From: Gammaproteobacteria bacterium
GTDB taxonomy: Bacteria > Pseudomonadota > Gammaproteobacteria > Pseudomonadales > Azotimanducaceae
Reading direction: 5' to 3'
NCBI GenBank assembly: GCA_009840715.1
Contig: VXNE01000577.1
Location: 1-5,503 of the forward strand
Length of the DNA stretch: 5,503 bases
A model generated the notes under the pieces. The model ran no database searches. It worked only from the letters and a program-made list of their open reading frames with translations, and was not told the DNA's origin. Made by a program: the position numbers and the translations under genes. Positions within the stretch are counted from its first letter, which is position 1, and each line of letters opens with the position of its first letter. Shown piece by piece: positions 1-5,487 of the stretch.

Positions 1-904
1 GCGCGCCGCGGGCGGCGCCCGGCGCCGGCTGGGGCGACCCGACCGCGTCGGGGCGGGGCGGCGGGGACGGGGGGGGGGGCGATGAGACATCGCTGCGCGC
101 TAGAGCGGTTTCGGTGACCTTGGTCGCCGGCGCGCGGGAGGGCCTGGATCCGTCGTTCGGCGGCCGACCGCGGGCGAGCGTGGAGCGGGCCCGCGCGAGG
201 ATGCGCGCCAGGACCGGTCGTATCTCGGCAGGGGAGCTGGCCGAATGGATCGGGACATCCTCGTTCGGGGGCCGGGAATGGTCATGTGGTGACTGCCGCG
301 TCGCCAAGCGGTCCTGCGGGAACTCGGCGACAAGCGGCGCGACGATGTCGCGCAGTTCGTTGGGATCGGTGTCGGTGAAGTAGTTGGCGATGAGCGTTTG
401 CACTAGGGGCTCACGGGCGATCCAGCCGCGACCCTGGGCGGGCACGATGGCGTGGAAGAGCGCCGCGCGCGCGCTCGATCCGCCGGCCTGAACTGCCGGG
501 TCGGCGAGGATCCGCGCCCAGGGATCCCGATCGGCCAGCGGAAGGGATGGCTCGCGGGAGAGCACGGCATGAGCGTGCTCGACGAGCACGACGATGGCCA
601 CCGCGTAGCTGGCGCACTCGCGGATGCGCCAGCTGTCCTCGGCCTGGGTGAAGCGCGGCAGGATGAACGCGCGCCGCCGCTGGGGGGGGGCGGGGCGGGC
701 GCGGCGGGGCGCGGGGGGGGCCGCCCCGCCCCCGCGCCGCCCCCCGCCCCGGCCCCCCACGGCGGCGATGGCCGGTGAGTAGGTCGAGGCGAAGTCGGCG
801 TCGGGCAGCGAGGTCAGGTTGCGCAGGAAGCGCGCGGGTTCGGTGGCGGGCGGTTGCTCGGTCGGTTGCCGTCCTCGGTGGATGGGTTTGGTCGCTCTCC
901 GCAT
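1..904 (-). CDS. Partial protein, tentatively MobH/TraI_2 relaxase-like N-terminal half, motifs degenerate
   Basis: The frame starts at ATG 904-902, the first start after an in-frame TAG, and stays open for 301 codons to the left edge, so the C-terminus is missing. There is no clear Shine-Dalgarno site; a TACGAT -10-like element lies only 10 bases before the ATG. Visible parts: a basic, polar N-terminus; residues 25-49 (FLRNLTSLPDADF, then YSPAIAAV); a Gly/Arg/Pro/Ala low-complexity stretch at about 50-78; an apparently folded region at 79-200 with AFILPRF, SYAVAIVV, ALFHAIVP and WIAREPLVQTLIANYF; then a disordered Pro/Ser/Ala-rich tail. The order and spacing recall MobH relaxases (TraI_2), in which a conserved His-rich motif and an HD motif precede a segment like LLP..LDWL..P.....L and a Pro-rich linker follows. 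Neither the His-rich motif nor HD is present; VEHAH stands near the HD position. The relaxase link is inferred from memory of the family pattern. The protein could be an unrelated hypothetical or a decayed copy. Confidence 0.6.
   Translation of the reverse strand, partial: MRRATKPIHRGRQPTEQPPATEPARFLRNLTSLPDADFASTYSPAIAAVGGRGGGRRGGGAAPPAPRRARPAPPQRRRAFILPRFTQAEDSWRIRECASYAVAIVVLVEHAHAVLSREPSLPLADRDPWARILADPAVQAGGSSARAALFHAIVPAQGRGWIAREPLVQTLIANYFTDTDPNELRDIVAPLVAEFPQDRLATRQSPHDHSRPPNEDVPIHSASSPAEIRPVLARILARARSTLARGRPPNDGSRPSRAPATKVTETALARSDVSSPPPPSPPPRPDAVGSPQPAPGAARGA
681..760. repeat. GC-only imperfect inverted repeat inside the relaxase-like gene
   Basis: Bases 682-758 contain no A or T at all. 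The left 40 bases (681-720) are G-rich and the right 40 (721-760) C-rich. The reverse complement of the right arm shows the same run pattern as the left arm (T, G-run, C, GGGG, C, G-run, C, GG), so the two halves form an imperfect palindrome centred near 720/721. GC-only DNA cannot contain stop codons, so the open frame across it proves nothing. The codons on both sides are nevertheless in the same phase. It may be a real hairpin or a sequencing or assembly artefact. Confidence 0.7.
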
Positions 905-909
905 GGGTT

Positions 910-924
910 CGTCTATCGTAGCGC
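910..924 (-). promoter_or_regulatory. Candidate -10 region for the leftward relaxase-like gene
   Basis: Read on the minus strand this is GCGCTACGATAGACG, with TACGAT as a possible sigma70 -10 (915-920). No convincing -35 is visible 16-19 bases upstream. Initiation from it would begin within a few bases of ATG 904, giving a leaderless or nearly leaderless message. It matches 12 of 15 bases of the sequence around the integrase -10 (4515-4529), which raises its credibility a little. Confidence 0.3.
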
Positions 925-1048
925 AGGATGGCGTCTAGGACGTCTCTCCGATGCCCGGGAACCGGCGACAATGCGGAATGGCTCGATGGTTCGGAAGCGG
1001 TGGCGGTGGCGGCGGAGCGGAACGGCAACGGTAGCCCTGACGTAGGGG

Positions 1049-1135
1049 TTGGTCGCCGATGATCTGGACGCGCTGGCGGACGCCGTCGGCGGACTCCTGG
1101 AGTCGCTGGCGGACGTGGCGGCAACCGCGAGATAA
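1049..1135 (+). pseudogene. Possible 3' remnant of a degraded gene (28 codons)
   Basis: After an in-frame TAG at 1043-1045, a short frame runs from TTG 1049 to TAA 1133-1135. It reads as an Ala/Leu/Asp-rich amphipathic helix (LVADDLDALADAVGG, then LLESLADVAATAR). The composition looks like genuine protein rather than chance. The 12-base repeat CGCTGGCGGACG (1071-1082 and 1104-1115) lies in frame, 33 bases apart. No ribosome binding site precedes the TTG, so this is more likely the tail of a gene cut by rearrangement than a working small protein. It could also be chance in high-GC DNA. Confidence 0.25.
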
Positions 1136-1210
1136 TGAAGGAGTCTCGGGCCGTCCGTATGAGTCGGAAACGGAGAGTCGGGCGTGGAACCTTAGTGTCC
1201 TTAGGAGTGT

Positions 1211-1215
1211 AGGAG
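1211..1215 (+). promoter_or_regulatory. Ribosome binding site of the EEP nuclease gene
   Basis: AGGAG lies 7 bases before ATG 1223, ideal spacing, and settles the start. A second AGGAG at 1203-1207 is too far upstream to serve this ATG. Confidence 0.75.
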
Positions 1216-1222
1216 ACTCAGT

Positions 1223-2056
1223 ATGGCGAGATTAACGAGCATAGTTCTCATGGCAGTTCTCGCAGCTACGACTGCGAACGGGCGCGAAGTCACGGTAGCG
1301 TCGTGGAATCTGGAGAATCTCACCGTGGCGAGCAAAGATAAGGACTTTAGCCTGTTGGCGAAATACGCAAAGACGTTGGACGCGGACGTGATCGCGCTGC
1401 AGGAGGTTGAAGGGGAGGAGGTGTTGGCGAGGGTATTCGACCAAGCAGAGTACAGTTTCTTCCTGTCGAGCCGAAAGCACACTCAACGGACCGCCGTGGC
1501 GGTTAGAAGCGGTATAGCGGTAGAGCAGCAGGCGGACTTGGACTCATTGAATACAACCGGTCGGCAGCGGCATGGGGTCGATATCGAGATATCGATTGAT
1601 GGGGCTGACATCCGTTTGCTTGCGGTGCATCTCAAGTCGTTCTGTTTCCAAGCTCCACTCCCTACCCCAGATCCAAAGGGAAACCACTGTGAGAAGCTCG
1701 CCACTCAGGTACCGTTGATAGAGGACTGGATCGACAGAATGGCGTCTGCTGGCACCCCGTTCATAGTGTTAGGGGATTTCAATCGGCGGCTCAATCTACC
1801 AAATGACGCCTTCTGGGATGAAGTGAATGACGGCGACCCTAAGGGACTCAAGCTCTTTCGGGCGACTGCGGGAAGTGTCCCCGGGTGTTGGAACTCCGAG
1901 TACAAAGAGTTCATAGACCACATCGTGTACGACGATCAAGTGCGGGAGTGGGTCGTGAGTGGAAGCTTCGAGGAATTGGTGTACGCCGAAGAGACGGGGA
2001 AAAAGGCGGCGTTGTCTGACCATTGCCCGATTGCCGTCACACTGGATGTGCAATGA
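1223..2056 (+). CDS. Secreted endonuclease/exonuclease/phosphatase (EEP) family protein, probable nuclease
   Basis: This is a 277-residue enzyme of the metal-dependent EEP (DNase I-like) fold, a family that cleaves phosphodiester or phosphomonoester bonds. All main motifs are visible: SWNLEN with N29, ALQEV with E61 (metal ligand), AVHLKS with H136, LGDFNRR with D185 and N187, FIDHIVY near 230-236, and LSDHCPI with D266-H267 (catalytic). Residues 1-20 form a signal peptide: Arg at position 3, a hydrophobic core, and a likely cut after A-N-G. After cleavage four cysteines remain (C141, C156, C222, C268), enough for two disulfides, which fits export. The start is supported by AGGAG 7 bases upstream. 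The gene is lower in GC than its neighbours (1621-1680 is 33/60 G+C, against 46/60 in an integrase sample at 3841-3900) and uses AGA, TTA and ATA within its first seven codons, so it was probably acquired separately. It stands alone, convergent with the integrases. The substrate (DNA, RNA or a phospholipid head group) cannot be read from the sequence; DNA is my best guess. Confidence 0.92.
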   Translation: MARLTSIVLMAVLAATTANGREVTVASWNLENLTVASKDKDFSLLAKYAKTLDADVIALQEVEGEEVLARVFDQAEYSFFLSSRKHTQRTAVAVRSGIAVEQQADLDSLNTTGRQRHGVDIEISIDGADIRLLAVHLKSFCFQAPLPTPDPKGNHCEKLATQVPLIEDWIDRMASAGTPFIVLGDFNRRLNLPNDAFWDEVNDGDPKGLKLFRATAGSVPGCWNSEYKEFIDHIVYDDQVREWVVSGSFEELVYAEETGKKAALSDHCPIAVTLDVQ

Positions 2057-2095
2057 AGCCGCGAGTTTGGGGTGGGGCGGTCCACAAGGTACCGG

Positions 2096-3283
2096 CTAAC
2101 TGAATAAGGGTACGGCGGGTTGCGACGACTCAACGTAGTTGGCCCATTGCTGCATGAGCTCGCGGCGCTTCTCGAGGAGGTCGCTTCGGAAGTAGGCTGC
2201 CTCGACCTCGTCGGCGACCTTGTGCGCCAGCGCGGCCTCCATGACGGCGCGGGGGAACGCGGTTTGCTCGGCGGCCCAGTCGCGGAACGAGGACCGGAAC
2301 CCGTGGGGTACTGCGGGTACCTGGTTCTCGCGGAGTAGCTTGCTCAGCGTGACGTCGCTCATGGGTTTGCCCCTTGCGCTCGGAAACAGGAGGCCGCTGT
2401 TGTCCGCGACGGCCTGCGCTTCGGAGAGGACAGCTAGGGCGGCGCTGCTGAGCGGGACCCTGTGCTCGTCGCCTGCTTTCATACGCACGGGCGGTATCGT
2501 CCAGAGGGCCGCGTCCAGGTCAACCTCGGCCCACGTGGCGCCACGCACCTCGCCGCTGCGAGTGGCCGTGAGCACGAGGAAGCGGAACGCGAGCTTGGTT
2601 CCGAGCCACGCGTTCGTGCCCGCGACGACGGATAGGGCGTCGGCGACTTGGTCGTAGGGCAGCGCGGCCTGCCGGCGGATGCGCTGCTGTTCACCGCGGC
2701 GGTTGGGTAGGGCGGCGCTGGCTTGGTCGATGGGATTGTCGGTCCGGTGGCCTTCGGCGATGGCGAGGTTGAAGATGGCGGCGAGCCGCCGCTTGGTCTT
2801 GCGACCGGTTTCGCGTTTGGTATTCCAAAGCGGGGCGAGGACTGCGATGCAGTCGGCGCTCGTGACCTCGTCCACGCGGAGTGCTAGGACGTCGGTGGCG
2901 TGGCGGCGGAGGACGTTGCGCCAGTTCGCCGCAGTGCGGTCCGGATGGCGCCAGGTCGGTGCGTCCCGCTCGATGACGGCGGCGAGCGTGTCGGCAACGG
3001 ACGGAACGGGTCGCTTGCTCGGCCTTGGATCGCCCCCGTCCTGGGCGACTTGCGCGTTGCGCAGCGCGGCGTGCCGGGCTCCGGGCAGGGTGACCAGGGG
3101 ATAGCCGCCGAGTCCGACATTCGCCGGCTGACCGTTGATGCGGAGGCGCTGGTACCACCACTTGGCGCCGTTCGTCTGGACGTGGAGCGTCAGGCCGTGG
3201 CCGCCGCGCCCGTCGCCGTAGGTCCTGGCGCGGGAGTCGGGTTTGACCCGCTGGACGAAGGTCTCGGTCAGCTTCAGCGGCAT
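2096..3283 (-). CDS. P4-type tyrosine recombinase/integrase, downstream copy (395 aa)
   Basis: This is a site-specific tyrosine recombinase of the phage P4 integrase type, used by islands and ICEs. Domains: an N-terminal arm-binding domain (DUF4102-like; TYGDGRGGHGLTLHV at about 21-35 and GLGGYP at 57-62), a core-binding domain at about 95-190, and the catalytic domain from about 205. The catalytic set is complete: R242 (TATRSGEV), K269 (MKAGDEHR), H327 and R330 (HGFR), H354 (ALAH), and nucleophile Y364 (EAAYFRSD). ATG 3283 was chosen because it matches the usual family start (MPLKLTETF). The same frame stays open up to 3505, but that extension overlaps the other integrase and reads as shadow sequence. 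The start lies 4 bases after the stop of the upstream integrase, with no strong ribosome binding site, which suggests translational coupling. Length is normal for the family, so nothing marks it as a pseudogene. Confidence 0.95.
   Translation of the reverse strand: MPLKLTETFVQRVKPDSRARTYGDGRGGHGLTLHVQTNGAKWWYQRLRINGQPANVGLGGYPLVTLPGARHAALRNAQVAQDGGDPRPSKRPVPSVADTLAAVIERDAPTWRHPDRTAANWRNVLRRHATDVLALRVDEVTSADCIAVLAPLWNTKRETGRKTKRRLAAIFNLAIAEGHRTDNPIDQASAALPNRRGEQQRIRRQAALPYDQVADALSVVAGTNAWLGTKLAFRFLVLTATRSGEVRGATWAEVDLDAALWTIPPVRMKAGDEHRVPLSSAALAVLSEAQAVADNSGLLFPSARGKPMSDVTLSKLLRENQVPAVPHGFRSSFRDWAAEQTAFPRAVMEAALAHKVADEVEAAYFRSDLLEKRRELMQQWANYVESSQPAVPLFS
2148..2185. repeat. 38-base direct repeat, copy 1 (3' end of downstream integrase gene)
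   Basis: This is identical base for base to 3328-3365, an offset of 1180. It codes for the LLEKRRELMQQ segment just after the catalytic tyrosine. Other well-conserved parts of the two genes differ at several silent positions, so the identity here is higher than the local background. Confidence 0.9.
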
Positions 3284-3287
3284 GGCG

Positions 3288-4463
3288 CTACGTGGCCGGG
3301 CCGGACGGGTCGAGGAAATCCGCCCACTGCTGCATGAGCTCGCGGCGCTTCTCGAGGAGGTCGCTGCGGAAGTAGGCCGCTTCCACGTTGTTAGAAACGC
3401 GGTGCGCGAGGGCCGCTTCGACGACTGCGGTCGGGACGGACGTGCGTTCGGCGGCCCAGTCGCGGAAGGACGATCGGAAGCCGTGAGGGACGGCCGCGAT
3501 GCCAAGGTCGCGCAATGGCTTGCTGATGGGGCTGTCCATCATGCGCTTGCCCCTGACCGTGGGGAACAGGAGCTCGTTGGTGGTGAGCCGCTTGGCCGAG
3601 GCGAGGACGGCCATGGCCGAGGTGCTGAGCGGTACGCGGTGCTCGGCGCCCGCCTTCATCCGAGAGCCGGGAATGGTCCAGAGCGCGTCCGCGAAGTTGA
3701 CCTCGGACCAGTTGGCGCCGCGCACCTCGCCGCTTCGCGTGGCCGTGAGGACGAGGAAGCGGAACGCCAGCTTCGTGCCGGTCCAGATTTCGGCGCGGTC
3801 GACCGCGGCGAGGGCCTGCGCAACCTCCTGGTAAGGTAGCGACGGGTGGCGTTGCTTGCGCTGGGCGTCGCCGCGGCGGTTGGGAAGGGCCGCCTTGGCG
3901 GCGTCGACGGGATTGTCGGTGCGATGGCCCTTGGCAAGGGCGAACTTGAACACGGCCGCGAGACGGTGCCTGACGCGGAGCCCCGTCTCCCGCTTGGAAT
4001 GCCAGAGGGCGGAGAGGACGTCGATGCAGTCGGCGCTGGTGACTTCGTCGACCGGCTTGTCCATCAAGGGACCTGCGTGGGTGTGCAGAGCAGTTCGCCA
4101 CTCGCGGGCCGTGCGTTCGGCGTCGCGCCAGGTGGCGGCGTCGCGTTCGATGACGGCGTCGAGCATCTCATCGACAGTCGGAGTCGTGGTTGAGGCGCGC
4201 CTTGGATCATGCCCCGACCGAACGAGCCTGGCGTTGGCGAGGGCGGTGCGTCGCGCATCAGCGAGAGAGACCGCCGGATAGCCGCCGAGGCCGAGGTTGA
4301 CGGGCCGGCGGTTGACGTAGACGCGCTGGTACCATTGCTTGGACCCGCTCGGTTGCACGGAGAGCGTCAGCCCGTAGCCGCCGCGCCCGTCGCCGTAGGT
4401 CTTGACGGTGCGGGTGGCCTTGACGGTGGCGACGAAGGCGGCGGTGAGTCGTAGGTGGTGCAA
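3288..4463 (-). CDS. P4-type tyrosine recombinase/integrase, upstream copy (391 aa)
   Basis: This is the first gene of the integrase pair and a close paralogue of the one that follows: 48 of 60 residues are identical over positions 321-380 of both. It has the same layout: arm-binding domain with TYGDGRGGYGLTLSV (23-37) and GLGGYP, a core-binding domain, and a catalytic domain with R243, K270, H327, R330, H354 and Y364 all present. The start is TTG 4463; an in-frame TAG lies a little upstream and no ATG or GTG lies between. TTG places the first motif (LRLTAAFV) as in the sister protein (LKLTETFV). The weak start codon and weak Shine-Dalgarno (GGA) may keep expression low. A consensus -10 lies about 57 bases upstream. 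Tandem integrases may come from duplication or from two elements sharing a site. No frameshift or lost catalytic residue is seen. Confidence 0.94.
   Translation of the reverse strand: MHHLRLTAAFVATVKATRTVKTYGDGRGGYGLTLSVQPSGSKQWYQRVYVNRRPVNLGLGGYPAVSLADARRTALANARLVRSGHDPRRASTTTPTVDEMLDAVIERDAATWRDAERTAREWRTALHTHAGPLMDKPVDEVTSADCIDVLSALWHSKRETGLRVRHRLAAVFKFALAKGHRTDNPVDAAKAALPNRRGDAQRKQRHPSLPYQEVAQALAAVDRAEIWTGTKLAFRFLVLTATRSGEVRGANWSEVNFADALWTIPGSRMKAGAEHRVPLSTSAMAVLASAKRLTTNELLFPTVRGKRMMDSPISKPLRDLGIAAVPHGFRSSFRDWAAERTSVPTAVVEAALAHRVSNNVEAAYFRSDLLEKRRELMQQWADFLDPSGPAT
3328..3365. repeat. 38-base direct repeat, copy 2 (3' end of upstream integrase gene)
   Basis: Identical to 2148-2185. Beyond one mismatch at 3366 the match continues for 11 more bases (3367-3377). 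Recombination between the copies would delete 1180 bases and leave one intact hybrid integrase gene. Confidence 0.9.
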
Positions 4464-4490
4464 GGCGGAGTCCGTGGGATAGTGCGCGGG

Positions 4491-4536
4491 CTAGCACGTC
4501 GTTGCGTGGTCCGGCGTCTATTATAACGCCTAGCAC
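4491..4536. repeat. Direct repeat CTAGCAC (two copies) flanking the integrase promoter
   Basis: CTAGCAC occurs at 4491-4497 and 4530-4536, 39 bases apart, one on each side of the -10/dyad. Spaced short direct repeats beside an integrase gene are typical of arm-type binding sites, but seven bases is short and chance is possible. Confidence 0.3.
4513..4530 (-). promoter_or_regulatory. Integrase promoter -10 (TATAAT) with overlapping dyad
   Basis: On the minus strand the sequence holds a perfect sigma70 -10, TATAAT (4520-4525). A -35 is poor: TTCGAC sits 19 bases away, and a better hexamer at 16-18 is not seen. The -10 lies inside a dyad with 5-base arms, GGCGT (4513-4517) and ACGCC (4526-4530). 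A repressor or the integrase itself bound there would block transcription. The leader to TTG 4463 would be about 50 bases. Confidence 0.5.
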
Positions 4537-4555
4537 TTAGAAACGTCGAATGGTT

Positions 4556-4569
4556 TGCACTGGGGTGCA
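4556..4569. repeat. Small perfect inverted repeat TGCAC-N4-GTGCA
   Basis: Five-base perfect arms surround a 4-base centre, upstream of the integrase promoter. It could be a protein binding site; it is too short and lacks a T-run, so it is not a terminator. Confidence 0.3.
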
Positions 4570-4764
4570 TGGATAGGCGCGAGATCAGGGGGATTTTGGA
4601 AGGTAAAACAGTACGTTATGCGTTCGACGCTGCACGGGTTTGCTTGAACTTACTTTCCATATGTGGAGTTCGTCCGCTCCGCCAAACACCTTTCGTAAGC
4701 CACTTTCGTCCCTTTCCGTGGGCGGGCGTGGTTTGCTACGCCGCGAAATCCGTGCGTGTGGCAG

Positions 4765-4782
4765 CGCCAGTTCCCGCCAGTT
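4765..4782. repeat. Tandem CGCCAGTT repeat
   Basis: CGCCAGTT occurs at 4765-4772 and 4775-4782, one helical turn (10 bases) apart. The second copy continues into an imperfect palindrome, CCCGCCAGTTGACGGG (4773-4788). Ten-base phasing fits binding by a protein on one face of the DNA. It is downstream of the DUF1826 gene. Confidence 0.3.
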
Positions 4783-4839
4783 GACGGGACTGTGGCCTGG
4801 CCCCGGACCATTCCTCCGCTCTCTGCCCCGCTGCCGCGT

Positions 4840-5487
4840 TTACCCGCTCCACGGCGTCGGCCCGCCGCGCGGGTCGGTAAAGAGCGGGTCGAACGAAAGA
4901 AGCAATCGCTCAACCGTCTCCTGCGGAGATCGATGCACCACGCCGCCGAATCGGTCATCCCAAGCGCCGCCCTTGAGCAGCGACCAGCTCCGCGTGGCGA
5001 GGCGCTTGATGTCGCCGCCGCGTCGGATAGGCGGCGCGTCCGTGTCGCGAGCGGCCAGAAGCGCCCGGTCAACGTCGCCGCTCGCGATCCACTCGGTGCC
5101 GGGCCCACCGATCGTGACCAGCATGCGGCAGGGTACGTGGTCCACGTGAAAGCGGGGGCACATGGGGCGACGCAACGTGGTCACCCGGATGCCGATTCGC
5201 TCGCAGCCCACCAACTCGCTGAGCATGTCGCTGGCGAGCGTGATCTCCTTGCTCAGCGCGCCAAGCCGTTCGGCGTCGACGGACTCGGATAGGGCGGCCA
5301 TTGGCGCGTCGGCATCGCGTGCAGCCTGCTCCCACTGTGTCTGCACGTCCCGGCGCGAGGCGAACAGGTGTTCGGCGAGAGCATCGAGGGAACTCGAAGC
5401 AGGGCGTGCCACACTGACGAGTTCCACGTTCTCGTCGTAGATGGCGGCGAAGTCACCGGTCCGATCGCTCAAGAGGCAGTGCATCAT
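4840..5487 (-). CDS. DUF1826 domain-containing protein (215 aa)
   Basis: I recognise this as DUF1826 (PF08856) from MCPRFHVDHVPCR (109-121), GGPGTEW (127-133), LLKGGAW (170-176) and VVHRSP (183-188) followed by ERLLLSFDP. The biochemical function is unknown. The His-x-Asp (H114, D116) and distant H185-R186 resemble the metal triad and the 2-oxoglutarate-binding arginine of Fe(II)-dependent oxygenases; that is my inference. In other proteobacteria, as I recall, DUF1826 genes lie beside COG0523 (CobW-like) metallochaperone GTPases under zinc (Zur) control. Two ATG codons stand in tandem at 5487 and 5484; the first was taken. The codons upstream stay open to the window edge, so a longer start is possible. 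A TGA in the other frame overlaps the ATGs, which suggests a coupled upstream gene. Length and motifs look complete. It is the likely host flank of the island. Confidence 0.85.
   Translation of the reverse strand: MMHCLLSDRTGDFAAIYDENVELVSVARPASSSLDALAEHLFASRRDVQTQWEQAARDADAPMAALSESVDAERLGALSKEITLASDMLSELVGCERIGIRVTTLRRPMCPRFHVDHVPCRMLVTIGGPGTEWIASGDVDRALLAARDTDAPPIRRGGDIKRLATRSWSLLKGGAWDDRFGGVVHRSPQETVERLLLSFDPLFTDPRGGPTPWSG

Larger units (their letters stand above)
905..1222. other. Divergent intergenic region
   Basis: This stretch separates the leftward relaxase-like gene from the rightward nuclease gene. It holds the TACGAT element near 915-920, short G-rich repeats near 1000-1020, the possible coding remnant at 1049-1135, a GATAAT hexamer at 1131-1136 with no matching -35, a direct repeat of CCTTAG at 1190-1195 and 1199-1204, and the nuclease ribosome binding site. 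I see no tRNA, hairpin terminator or complete gene. The promoter of the nuclease gene probably lies in 1130-1200 but cannot be placed with confidence. Confidence 0.5.
4464..4839. other. Intergenic region with integrase promoter; candidate attachment and arm-site region
   Basis: These 376 bases separate the first integrase from the end of the DUF1826 gene. Bases 4531-4700 are richer in A and T than the genes around them. It contains the -10/dyad at 4513-4530, CTAGCAC twice (4491-4497, 4530-4536), TGCAC-tggg-GTGCA (4556-4569), GCGT-tcg-ACGC (4620-4630), and CGCCAGTT twice (4765-4772, 4775-4782). P4-type integrases usually lie next to their attachment site with the gene's 5' end facing it, so an att site is expected here. 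No tRNA 3' end is recognisable and no gene is convincing. A core sequence cannot be named without the other element end. Confidence 0.45.

Noticed and set aside
452..778. Plus-strand open frame over the GC-only region
   Set aside because: GC-only DNA is open in all frames; the product is Gly/Ala/Pro-rich and antisense to the likelier gene.
411..1124. Long minus-strand open frame of 237 codons
   Set aside because: It is a shadow: Arg/Pro-rich with no folded-protein character, while the frame starting at 904 gives sensible protein sequence across the same bases.
1577..1597. GATATC-GA-GATATC palindrome inside the nuclease gene
   Set aside because: It encodes a normal beta-strand (VDIEISID) and follows from Asp/Ile codons.
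2057..2095. Terminator between the convergent nuclease and integrase genes
   Set aside because: The 39 bases show no stable stem with a T-run on either strand.
3284..3505. 74-residue N-terminal extension of the downstream integrase
   Set aside because: Ser/Arg-rich shadow of the upstream integrase 3' end; ATG 3283 matches the family start.
396..4568. GTTTGCACT followed by a G-run at 396-404 and 4553-4561, as possible att repeats
   Set aside because: Only nine exact bases, and the first copy lies inside a coding frame; chance is the simplest explanation.
4569..5292. Plus-strand open frames between 4569 and 5292
   Set aside because: Arg/Pro/Ser-rich shadows; the DUF1826 gene on the minus strand explains 4840-5292, and the rest lacks a ribosome binding site or recognisable motifs.
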